From JAOUJD01 sp963841815 (GTDB lineage: Bacteria; Pseudomonadota; Gammaproteobacteria; Burkholderiales; Burkholderiaceae_F): a stretch of DNA of 64,000 bases. Under the pieces are notes generated by a model. It was given only the letters and a program-made list of their open reading frames with translations. It searched no databases and was not told the origin of the DNA. Location of the stretch: assembly GCA_963841815.1 (NCBI GenBank), contig CAWJEE010000019.1, positions 124,001 to 188,000 on the forward strand, written 5' to 3'. Of this stretch, positions 9,710-17,784 are shown in pieces (positions within the stretch are counted from its first letter, which is position 1; every line of letters begins with the position of its first letter). The translations under genes were made by a program, and so were the position numbers.

Positions 9710-10819
9710 ATGAAGAGACTGTTGCTCGTCGGCGGCGGCCAGGCGCACGCGTTCGTGCTGCGCGCGCTCGCGTTGAATCCGCGGCAGGACGTCGAGGTGG
9801 TCCTGGTGACGCCGTCGGACCGGCTCGTGTACAGCGGCATGCTGCCCGGCTGGATCGCCGGCCACTACACGCTCCCCGAGCTGACGATTCCGCTGCCCCC
9901 GCTGGCCGAGGCCGCTCGCGCGGTCTTCGTACAGCGCCGGGTCGTGGGACTCGACCTCGAGCACAAGGTCGTTCGCACCGACCGCAACGAACTGATCGAG
10001 TTCGACCTCATCTCGATCGCGACGGGCCCGGCGATCGACTTCGACACGCTCCCGGGCTCGCGCGACTTCGCGCTCCCGATCCGTCCGCTCGACAACTTCG
10101 TCGAGGGCTGGGCGCGCATCCATGCGCACGCGCTGACGACCGAAATGCCGCTGCGGCTGACCGTCATCGGCGCCGGCGCGGGCGGCGTGGAGATCGCGCT
10201 GGCGATGAAGTACCGGCTGGCCGTATGCCGCGACCGGGTGCGCGTCCAGCTGGTCACGGGCGCGGGGTCGATCCTGCCGGGCCACGGCCTGCGCGCCCGC
10301 ACCCTGGTGAAGGCCGCGCTGCTGCGGCAGGGCGTGCGCCTCGTCGAAGGCATGGTGCGACATCTCGAACGCGACTCGGCGCAACTCGAGGACGGCGGCG
10401 TGCTCCCGTCCGATGTAACGATGCTGGTCACCGGCGCGGCGGCGGAAGCGTGGCCGGGCGAGAGCGGGCTCGCCACCGACGACCGCGGATTCATCGTCGT
10501 CACACCGAACCTGCAGTCGGCGTCGCATCCGTTCGTGTTCGCGGCAGGCGACGCCGCCACCTTCGTCGACACTCCTCGGGCCAAGTCCGGCGTGTATGCG
10601 GTGCGGGCGGGACCGCCACTCGCCGCCAACCTGATCGCCACGCTCGACGGCCGGCCGCTCACGCCGTTCAAGCCGCAGCGCCGCGCGCTGTACCTGATCT
10701 CCACCGGCCCGCGGCACGCGGTCGCTTCGTGGGGCCAGCTGGCGGTTGCGGGCACTGCGGTGTGGCAGTGGAAGGACCGGATCGATCGTGCTTACATTGC
10801 GAAGTTCAAGCGTCCCTGA
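9710..10819 (+). CDS. FAD-dependent pyridine nucleotide oxidoreductase (TIGR03169, selenide-dikinase-associated type)
   Basis: A 369-residue flavoprotein with an FAD-binding start LLLVGGGQAHAFVL, a second Rossmann motif VIGAGAGGVEIALAMKYR and the late FAD motif FAAGDAATF. This is the family often fused to or beside selenophosphate synthetase (SelD); relatives resemble type-II NADH and sulfide-quinone dehydrogenases. SelD itself is not in the window. It is the seventh gene after the anti-sigma factor on the same strand, which fits the radical SAM/selenodomain association from which its neighbours were named. Confidence 0.8.
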   Translation: MKRLLLVGGGQAHAFVLRALALNPRQDVEVVLVTPSDRLVYSGMLPGWIAGHYTLPELTIPLPPLAEAARAVFVQRRVVGLDLEHKVVRTDRNELIEFDLISIATGPAIDFDTLPGSRDFALPIRPLDNFVEGWARIHAHALTTEMPLRLTVIGAGAGGVEIALAMKYRLAVCRDRVRVQLVTGAGSILPGHGLRARTLVKAALLRQGVRLVEGMVRHLERDSAQLEDGGVLPSDVTMLVTGAAAEAWPGESGLATDDRGFIVVTPNLQSASHPFVFAAGDAATFVDTPRAKSGVYAVRAGPPLAANLIATLDGRPLTPFKPQRRALYLISTGPRHAVASWGQLAVAGTAVWQWKDRIDRAYIAKFKRP

Positions 10820-10825
10820 ACGCCG

Positions 10826-11317
10826 ATGAGAGCGCTTGCGTTCCTCGCCGTCGTCTTCCTGATCCTCCCGCTGCTGCTGCTGGCGGTGGGGCAGTTCGGT
10901 TTCCTGCGCGGTTCGCCTCCGGCCGAGCCGGGACTGCGCGAGGGCAAGCTCAAGCCGCCATCGCGGACACGCAACAGCGTCAGCAGCCAGGCCGGCCTGT
11001 GGCCGGCCGCGGAGCACGACGTCGAGTACGCGAAGATCGAGCCGCTGCGCTTCTCGGGCGACCCGGTCGTCGCGATGAACCGCCTGCGCGACGTACTCAG
11101 GGCATGGCCGGACGCCGTGGTCGTCGAGGACCGCCCCGACTACATCGCGGTGGAGTTCGAAACGCGCTGGCTGCGCTTCGTCGACGATGCAGAGTTCCTG
11201 CTCGATTCCGCCGAGCGCGTGATTCACGTCCGATCGAAGTCGCGCCTTGGCAGCAACGACCACGGCGTGAATCGCAAGCGCATCGAGGCGTTGCGCCGCA
11301 AACTCGACCTGCGCTGA
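10826..11317 (+). CDS. DUF1499 family membrane-anchored protein
   Basis: A 163-residue protein with one N-terminal hydrophobic helix (FLAVVFLILPLLLLAVGQF) followed by a DUF1499 domain. The second half contains the typical VEFETRWLRFVDDAEFLLD segment and ends in SRLGSNDHGVNRKRIEALR. It lies six bases after the flavoprotein and closes the plus-strand run. Its function is unknown; it is probably an inner-membrane or periplasmic protein. Confidence 0.8.
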   Translation: MRALAFLAVVFLILPLLLLAVGQFGFLRGSPPAEPGLREGKLKPPSRTRNSVSSQAGLWPAAEHDVEYAKIEPLRFSGDPVVAMNRLRDVLRAWPDAVVVEDRPDYIAVEFETRWLRFVDDAEFLLDSAERVIHVRSKSRLGSNDHGVNRKRIEALRRKLDLR

Positions 11318-11338
11318 TCGCGCAGGCGTCGAACGAAG

Positions 11339-12913
11339 TCAGGCGAACTCGATGCTGCGCGCGAACGCCGGCGCGCGCCGGTGATGCGTGGCCTGCTCGA
11401 ATGCGTACGCGAGCCGCAGCAGCGTCGGCTCCGACCAGGCGCCGCCGACGAACGACAACCCGACCGGCAGTCCCGAGACCTCGCCCATCGGCACGGTGAC
11501 GTGCGGATACCCCGCGACCGCCGCGGGGCTGGTGAAACCGCCGGAGTGGCTGTCGCCGTTCACCAGGTCGATCAGCCACGCCGGTCCGCCGGTCGGCGCG
11601 ACCAGCGCGTCGAGCCTGTGCTCCGCGAGCGCCTTGTCGATGCCTTCGTCCCGCGTGACGCGGCGTCCCTTAACCAGCGCCTCGCGATACACCGCGCTGT
11701 CCAGGCCGCCGCGCGCTTCGGCCATCACGAGCAGTTCCTGCCCGAAGTGCGGCATCTCCCGCGCGCGCTCCCGCTCGTTGAACGTGATCAGGTCGGCGAC
11801 GTTGCGGATCGGCGCCGACGACGCGAACTCGGCGAGGTACGCCGCGAGGCCGGCCTTGAACTCGTGCAGCAGGACCTCGAACTCGGCGTCCTCGTACGCG
11901 GCGGGCGGCGGCAGCGCGACCGGATCGACGACCTGCGCCCCGAGCGCCTCCAGCTGTGCGACGACCCGGTCGAAAACGGCCTGCACGCGGTCGTTGCCCG
12001 ACACATAGCCCCGCGCGACGCCGATGCGCGCGCCGCGCAGCCCGTCGCGCACGAGGAAGCGCGTGTAGTCGCGTTCGACTTTCGCCTCGCCGGTGGCCGC
12101 GTCGCGCGGATCGCGGCCCGCCATCGCGGACAGCAGCGCGGCGGCGTCCGCGACCGTGCGCGCCATCGGGCCCGCCGTGTCCTGCGAGGCGGCGATCGGG
12201 ACGATGCCGTCGCGGCTCACCAGTCCCACGGTCGGCTTGATCCCGACGAGGCCGCACTTCGACGCCGGCGACGTGATCGACCCATCGGTCTCGGTCCCGA
12301 CAGCCACCGCCGCCAGGCTCGCCGCGACGGCGGCGGCGCTGCCCGAGCTCGATCCGCTCGCGCTGCGGTCGAGCGCGTACGGATTGCGCGTGAGGCCGCC
12401 ACGGGCGCTCCAGCCGCTGGACGAGCGCGTCGAGCGGAAGTTGGCCCACTCGCTGAGGTTGGTCTTGCCGAGGATCACGGCGCCGGCTTCGCGCAGCTGC
12501 GCGACGACGAAGGCGTCGCGCGGCGCGGGCACGTTCGCGAGCGCAAGCGAACCCGCGCTGGTGCTCATGCGGTCGCGCGTCGCGATGTTGTCCTTCAGCA
12601 GGACCGGGATCCCGTGCAGCGGCCCGCGCAACTGGCCGGCCTTGCGCTCGCGGTCACGCTCGGCGGCGATGGCGAGCGCATCGGGATTGACTTCGATGAC
12701 CGACGCGATCCGCGGACCGTTGCGGTCGATCGCCTCGATGCGGGCGAGGCAGGCGGCCGCGAGCGTGCGTGCCGTCAGCCGCCCGGCGTCCATCCGGGCG
12801 CGCAGCGCCTCGATCGACGTCTCCAGGTACGGGAAGCGGTCGGCGGCGCGGGCGGGCGTGGCCAAAACGGCGGACGCAGCGGCAACGGAGGTCAGGAAGT
12901 CGCGGCGACGCAT
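11339..12913 (-). CDS. Amidase (amidase-signature family), probably Tat-exported
   Basis: A 524-residue amidase-signature hydrolase. The catalytic Lys-cisSer-Ser triad is visible as Lys107 (LLKDN), Ser189 in the SGSSSGSAAAVAA loop and Ser212 in TETDGSITSPAS. The N-terminus MRRRDFLTSVAAASAV ends in ATPARA and is a twin-arginine type signal, pointing to export of a folded enzyme. The substrate amide is unknown. It starts 13 bases after pntB and may be read from the transhydrogenase operon. Confidence 0.87.
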   Translation of the reverse strand: MRRRDFLTSVAAASAVLATPARAADRFPYLETSIEALRARMDAGRLTARTLAAACLARIEAIDRNGPRIASVIEVNPDALAIAAERDRERKAGQLRGPLHGIPVLLKDNIATRDRMSTSAGSLALANVPAPRDAFVVAQLREAGAVILGKTNLSEWANFRSTRSSSGWSARGGLTRNPYALDRSASGSSSGSAAAVAASLAAVAVGTETDGSITSPASKCGLVGIKPTVGLVSRDGIVPIAASQDTAGPMARTVADAAALLSAMAGRDPRDAATGEAKVERDYTRFLVRDGLRGARIGVARGYVSGNDRVQAVFDRVVAQLEALGAQVVDPVALPPPAAYEDAEFEVLLHEFKAGLAAYLAEFASSAPIRNVADLITFNERERAREMPHFGQELLVMAEARGGLDSAVYREALVKGRRVTRDEGIDKALAEHRLDALVAPTGGPAWLIDLVNGDSHSGGFTSPAAVAGYPHVTVPMGEVSGLPVGLSFVGGAWSEPTLLRLAYAFEQATHHRRAPAFARSIEFA

Positions 12914-12926
12914 CGACCGTCGCGAC

Positions 12927-14358
12927 TCACTCCACCGCCTTGACGATGTCCTCGACGACCTTCTTCGCGTCGCCGAACACCATCATCGTCTTCGGCATGT
13001 AGAAGAGTTCGTTGTCGAGGCCGGCGTAGCCGGACGCCATCGAGCGCTTGTTGACGATAACCTGCTTCGCCTTGTAGGCCTCCAGGATCGGCATGCCGGC
13101 GATGGCCGACTTCGGGTCCTTGGCGGCCGGATTGACGACGTCGTTGGCGCCGAGGATCAGCGCGACGTCGGCCTCGCCGAACTCGCCGTTGATGTCTTCC
13201 ATCTCGAACACCTGGTCGTACGGCACCTCGGCTTCGGCCAGCAGCACGTTCATGTGGCCCGGCATGCGGCCCGCGACCGGGTGGATCGCGTACTTCACCT
13301 TGACGCCCTTCTCGATCAGCTTGTCCGCGAGTTCCTTCAGCGGATGCTGGGCCCGCGCCACCGCGAGGCCGTAGCCCGGCACGATGATCACGGTCTCCGC
13401 GTTGCCCATCAGGAACGCCGCGTCGTCCGGCGAGCCGGTGCGCACCGGGCGCTGCTCGGTCGCGCCGACCGCCGCCGCGACCTCGCCGCCGAAGCCGCCG
13501 AGGATCACGTTGAAGAACGAGCGGTTCATCGCCTTGCACATGATGTAGCTGAGGATCGCGCCCGAGGAACCGACGAGCGAGCCGGCGACGATCAGCATGA
13601 AGTTGTTCAGCGAGAAGCCGATGCCCGCGGCGGCCCAGCCCGAGTAGCTGTTGAGCATCGACACCACCACCGGCATGTCGGCGCCACCGATCGGAATGAT
13701 GATCAGCACGCCGAGCACGAACGCGATGGCGAGCATGGCCCAGAACGCCGGCCAGCTCTGCGTGAACGCGAACACGAGGCCGCACACCAGCATCGCGATC
13801 GCGAGGCCCAGGTTGATCATGTGCTGGCCGGGGAACACGCACCGGCGCGCCCTGGAACAGCCGGAACTTGTACTTGCCCGACAGCTTGCCGAACGCGATC
13901 ACCGAACCCGAAAACGTGATCGCGCCGACGAAGGCGCCGATGAACAGTTCGAAGCGGTTGCCGGCCGGGATCTGGCCGCCGCGCGCGGCGATGCCGAACG
14001 CCCACGGCTCAGCGACCGCCGCGATCGCGATGAACACCGCCGACAGGCCGATCATGCTGTGCATGAACGCGACCAGTTCCGGCATCTTGGTCATCTCGAC
14101 CTTCTTCGCCATGATCGTGCCGGCGGTGCCGCCGACCAGCAGGCCGCCCAGGACCCAGACCATGCCGCCCGTGGCCATCTGCGGCGAGAGCTTGTAGACG
14201 AGCGCGACCGTGGTGACGATCGCGATCGCCATGCCGACCATGCCGAACGCGTTGCCGCGCTGCGACGTGCTCGGATGCGACAGGCCCTTGAGCGCCTGGA
14301 TGAAGAACACCGAGGCGATCAGGTACAGCAGGATGACGACGTTCATGCTGAGTTCCAT
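12927..14358 (-). pseudogene. pntB: NAD(P) transhydrogenase subunit beta, one frameshift
   Basis: The beta subunit forms most of the membrane channel and the NADP(H) domain of proton-translocating transhydrogenase. The N-terminal part (from ATG 14358, after a GGGGACGACG ribosome site) reads correctly through KYKFRLFQGAPV. One extra base near 13839 (a C on the coding strand) then breaks the frame. Reading resumes as VFPGQHMINLGLA in the next frame and continues to the normal end (VEDIVKAVE). Removing that base would give about 476 residues, normal for PntB, with the NADP-binding region intact. No other damage is seen, so a sequencing indel is likely. Confidence 0.85.
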
Positions 14359-14367
14359 CGTCGTCCC

Positions 14368-14685
14368 CTATTTCTTCGCCGCCGAAGAAGCCTTGGGCTC
14401 TTTCCGCTTGAACATCTCGAGCATCCGGCGCGTCACGAGGAAGCCGCCGAACACGTTGACCGCCGCCAGCGCGACCGCGAGCACTCCCATCGTCTTGCCG
14501 AGGCCGGTTTCCGTGAGCGCCGCGGCGAGCATCGCGCCGACGATGATGATCGCGGACACGGCGTTGGTGACCGACATCAGCGGCGTGTGCAGCGCGGGGG
14601 TGACGTTCCAGACCACGTGGTAGCCGACGTAGATGGCCAGCACGAAGATGATCAGGTTGATGATGATGGGACTGACGGCTTCCAT
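14368..14685 (-). CDS. pntAB: NAD(P) transhydrogenase subunit alpha part 2 (membrane part)
   Basis: A 105-residue membrane protein with three hydrophobic helices (IIINLIIFVLAIYVGYHVVW, then AVSAIIIVGAMLAAAL, then GVLAVALAAVNVFGGFLV). It equals the C-terminal membrane part of E. coli PntA, encoded separately as in many alpha- and betaproteobacteria. It sits between pntAA and pntB, nine bases before pntB. Unlike its two neighbours it has no frameshift. Confidence 0.85.
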   Translation of the reverse strand: MEAVSPIIINLIIFVLAIYVGYHVVWNVTPALHTPLMSVTNAVSAIIIVGAMLAAALTETGLGKTMGVLAVALAAVNVFGGFLVTRRMLEMFKRKEPKASSAAKK

Positions 14686-14705
14686 GGCGTCTCGCTCGTT
14701 TCGGT

Positions 14706-15824
14706 CTAGTTCTTGCGCTTGATCTCGCCGCCCGTGCACATCAGGCAGGCGGCCACGATGTCGTCTTCGGCCGGCAGCGTGAAGTTGCCGTCCTTGTCGA
14801 TCACGAGCTTGAGGAAGTCGAGCACGTTGCGCGCGTACAGCGCGCGACGAGTCGGTCGGCACGGTCGCCGGGATGTTCGGCTGCCCGATGATGTGCACGC
14901 CGTGCTTCGTGACCGTCTTGCCCAGTTCCGACAGCGCGCAGTTGCCGCCCTGCTCCACCGCCATGTCGAGGATCACCGAGCCGGGCTGCATCGCCTTGAC
15001 CATCTCTTCGGTGATCAGGATCGGCGCCGTGCGTCCGGGGATCAGCGCGGTGGCGATCGCGATGTTGGTCAGCTTCAGCCGTTCGCCGACCGCCGCGGCC
15101 TGGCGCTGCATCCACGAGGCCGGCATCGGCCGCGCGTAGCCGCCGACGCCCTTCGCGATCTCGCGCTCCTCGTCGGTCTCGTACGGGACATCGACGAACT
15201 TGGCGCCGAGCGACTCGATCTGCTCCTTGACCGCGGGACGCACGTCGGAGGCCTCGACCACCGCGCCGAGGCGCTTGGCGGTGGCGATCGCCTGCAGGCC
15301 CGCCACGCCGGCGCCGAGGATCAGCACGCGTCCGGCCTTGATCGTGCCGGCGGCGGTCATCATCATCGGCAGCAGCTTGCCGATACGTTGGAGGCCATCA
15401 GCACGGCCTTGTAGCCGGCGATGTTCGCCTGCGACGAGAGCACGTCCATGCTCTGCGCGCGCGTCGTGCGCGGCGCGGCTTCGAGCGCGAACGCCGTCAG
15501 GCCCGCGGCGTTCATGGCGGCGATACCCTCGTTGTTGAACGGCTCGAGCATGCCGACCAGGACGGCGCCGCGCTTCATCAGCGCGAACTCCTGTTCGAGC
15601 GGGGTGCGCACCTTCAGCACGAGGTCGGCGCCGAGCGCGTCGGCCGCGCTGCCGACGGTGGCGCCCGCGGCGGCAAACGCCTCGTCCGTGAAGCTGGCCG
15701 GCACCCCGGCGCCCGACTGGACGATCACCGTGTGCTTGCCGGCCACCAGCTTCTTGACAGTCTCCGGCGAGGCGGCCACGCGGGTTTCGCCCGGGCGAAT
15801 TTCTGCGGGCACTCCGATCTTCAT
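14706..15824 (-). pseudogene. pntAA: NAD(P) transhydrogenase subunit alpha part 1, two frameshifts
   Basis: The soluble NAD(H)-binding subunit. Reading from ATG 15824 (MKIGVPAEIRPGETRVAAS) is normal to KAVLMASNV. One base is missing near 15384-15387, and the next frame resumes at GKLLPMMMTAAG, running through the Rossmann motif VLILGAGVAGLQA. Near 14841-14846, in a CGCGCG run, one base too many breaks the frame again; the third frame finishes as YARNVLDFLKLVIDKDGN and ends at TAG 14706. With both corrected the protein is about 372 residues, normal for split PntAA. Two independent indels in 550 bases suggest local sequencing error or a recent loss. Confidence 0.83.
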
Positions 15825-15970
15825 GAAGCGGTCCCCTCGTTCTTGGTTTTGCTGCGCCGGACGCGCCCGGCCCGTGCGGCTCGGGGGTCTGGCGTCAGTA
15901 GAATCGCGACTTTACGCGAAAGCCGCCTCCGTCCGCACTACCCGGTGCGCGCGCTCCCTTGCTCTCCGTC

Positions 15971-16450
15971 ATGGCCCGCCCCTGGAAACCGAGCGTCACC
16001 GTCGCGGCCGTCGTCGAGCGCGACGGCCGCTTCCTGATGGTCGAGGAAGAGACCCCGGACGGCGTGCGCCTGAACCAGCCGGCCGGCCACCTGGACCCCG
16101 GCGAGACGCTCGTCCAGGCCGCGACCCGCGAGGCCATCGAAGAGACGGCGCATCCATTTCGACCGACGGCGCTGCTCGGCGTCTACGTCGCGCGCTCCGT
16201 GCCACGTGACGAGCCCGAAGGCGTGACCTACGTCCGCTTCGCGTTCACCGGGGAACTCGGGCCGCAGGAACCGGGACGCGCGCTGGACGACGGCATCCTG
16301 CGCGTCCTGTGGCTGGCGCCGGACGAGATCCGTCAGCGCGCCGCCGAGCATCGCAGCCCGCTCGTGATGAAGTGCGTCGACGACTACCTCACCGGTCGCC
16401 GCTTTCCGCTGGACTTCGTCTACACGCACGCTTCCGCGTTGGCCGCATGA
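15971..16450 (+). CDS. nudJ: Nudix hydrolase, NudJ-like
   Basis: A 159-residue nudix enzyme. The nudix box is complete (G-x5-E-x7-REAIEE, from GHLDPGETLV to REAIEETA). ATG 15971 is preferred over the in-frame TTG 12 bases earlier. In E. coli the thiamin-diphosphate and nucleotide phosphatase NudJ is also encoded immediately before mnmA, so the order here supports a NudJ assignment. Its stop TGA overlaps an ATG that opens a 21-codon frame inside the repeat region before mnmA. Confidence 0.82.
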   Translation: MARPWKPSVTVAAVVERDGRFLMVEEETPDGVRLNQPAGHLDPGETLVQAATREAIEETAHPFRPTALLGVYVARSVPRDEPEGVTYVRFAFTGELGPQEPGRALDDGILRVLWLAPDEIRQRAAEHRSPLVMKCVDDYLTGRRFPLDFVYTHASALAA

Positions 16451-16457
16451 GCGCGTA

Positions 16458-16580
16458 CGGCCGCTCCGAAGCGCTCATCCCGAAGCGCGCAGCGCGGAGG
16501 GAAGTCCGGTGAGCGCCGCCCGGCCGCTCCGAAGGCGCTCGCTCCCCCTTGGGGGACGGCGCGCAGCGCCAAGGGGGCAC
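16458..16580. repeat. Burkholderiales-type palindromic repeat pair in the mnmA leader
   Basis: Two copies of a CGGCCGCTCCGAAG(G)CGCTC motif lie at 16458-16476 and 16521-16540. The second continues into a hairpin: CCCCCTTGG (16544-16552) pairs with CCAAGGGGG (16569-16577), and inside it GGCGC (16558-16562) pairs with GCGCC (16566-16570). The right arm contains the AAGGGGG ribosome site of mnmA, so the hairpin would hide it. I recall similar CTCCCCCTTGGGGG repeats from many Burkholderiales genomes, but I could not check this. Confidence 0.65.
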
Positions 16581-16581
16581 G

Positions 16582-17784
16582 ATGAACACGCGCCGCGTCG
16601 TCGTCGGCATGTCGGGCGGCGTCGACTCGTCGGTGGCCGCGTGGCTGCTGAAGCAGCAGGGCCACGAAGTCATCGGCCTCTTCATGAAGAACTGGGAGGA
16701 CGACGACGACGACGAGTACTGCTCGACGCGGCAGGACCTGATCGACGCCGCCGCGGTCGCCGACCTCATCGGAATCGAGCTCGAGGCCGTGAACTTCGCC
16801 GCCGAGTACAAGGACCGCGTGTTCGCCGAGTTCCTGCGCGAGTACTCCGCGGGACGCACGCCGAATCCCGACGTGCTGTGCAACGCCGAGATCAAGTTCA
16901 AGGCGTTCCTCGACCATGCGATGAAGCTTGGCGCGGATCACATCGCGACGGGCCACTACGCACGGGTTCGTTCGAACCCGGGCGGTGCCCAAGGGGCCCA
17001 TGAGGAGTCGAGCGCGACCGCGCTCGACGGCGCCCGGGTCGCACAGTCGGGTCAGCGGTTCGAGCTGCTGCGCGGCCTCGACCCGTCGAAGGACCAGAGC
17101 TACTTCCTGCATCGGCTGAATCAGTCACAACTCGCGCGGACGCTGTTTCCGATCGGTCACCTGCGGAAGACAGAGGTACGGCGGATGGCGGCCGAACTCG
17201 GCCTGCCGAATGCGAAGAAGAAGGACTCGACCGGCATCTGCTTCATCGGCGAGCGGCCGTTCCGGGAGTTCCTGAACCGCTACCTGCCGACGCAGCCGGG
17301 GCCGATCCGCGACGCCGATGGCCGCGTGGTCGGCGAGCACGTCGGGCTGGCGTTCTACACGCTCGGCCAGCGCAAGGGCATCGGGCTCGGCGGAACGAAG
17401 CAAGGCTCGGGCGAGCCGTGGTTCGTCGCGCGCAAGGACATGGAGACGAACACGCTGTGGGTCGTGCAGGGGCACGACCATCCGTGGCTGATGAGCGAGC
17501 AACTCGTCGCGCTCGACGCGGCGTGGGTCGCGGGCGAGCCGCCGCGCGCCGGCACGCGGCTCGGCGCGAAAACGCGCTACCGGCAAGCCGACGCGGCGTG
17601 TACCGTGACCGCGGCCGACGGCGACCGCTTCGAACTGGCCTTCGACCAGCCGCAGTGGGCCGTCACGCCGGGCCAGTCCGCCGTCCTGTATCAGGGGGAA
17701 GTTAGTCTGGGCGGCGGAGTGATAGCAGGCGCTTCGCTGGCTAGACTGGACGTGAACATCGGAGCCCTCGGATCGGCCCAGTGA
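16582..17784 (+). CDS. mnmA: tRNA-specific 2-thiouridylase MnmA, with an unusual internal insert
   Basis: A 400-residue enzyme that adds sulfur to U34 of tRNAs for Lys, Glu and Gln. It shows the PP-loop GMSGGVDSS, the catalytic Cys100 (PDVLCN) and Cys220 (STGICFIGE), and the conserved LGQRKGIGLGG. It is longer than the usual 360-370 residues. Most of the excess is an insert near residues 130-155, between HYARVR and RFELLRG, encoded by a nested palindrome at 16976-17039. A UUU-anticodon tRNA-Lys, a natural substrate, lies at 35861. Its stop overlaps the next gene's GTG. Confidence 0.93.
   Translation: MNTRRVVVGMSGGVDSSVAAWLLKQQGHEVIGLFMKNWEDDDDDEYCSTRQDLIDAAAVADLIGIELEAVNFAAEYKDRVFAEFLREYSAGRTPNPDVLCNAEIKFKAFLDHAMKLGADHIATGHYARVRSNPGGAQGAHEESSATALDGARVAQSGQRFELLRGLDPSKDQSYFLHRLNQSQLARTLFPIGHLRKTEVRRMAAELGLPNAKKKDSTGICFIGERPFREFLNRYLPTQPGPIRDADGRVVGEHVGLAFYTLGQRKGIGLGGTKQGSGEPWFVARKDMETNTLWVVQGHDHPWLMSEQLVALDAAWVAGEPPRAGTRLGAKTRYRQADAACTVTAADGDRFELAFDQPQWAVTPGQSAVLYQGEVSLGGGVIAGASLARLDVNIGALGSAQ
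16976..17039. repeat. Nested inverted repeat inside mnmA
   Basis: Outer arms ACCCGGGCG (16976-16984) and CGCCCGGGT (17031-17039) enclose inner arms GTCGAGCG (17007-17014) and CGCTCGAC (17021-17028). The interval also contains GTGCCCAAGGGGCCCAT, a loose match to the palindromic repeat in front of mnmA. It keeps the reading frame and adds residues the family normally lacks, so it looks like an in-frame insertion of a small palindromic element. Confidence 0.6.

Noticed and set aside
16447..16512. A 21-codon gene overlapping the nudix stop
   Set aside because: It lies inside the repeated palindromic element and is probably by-product reading of it.
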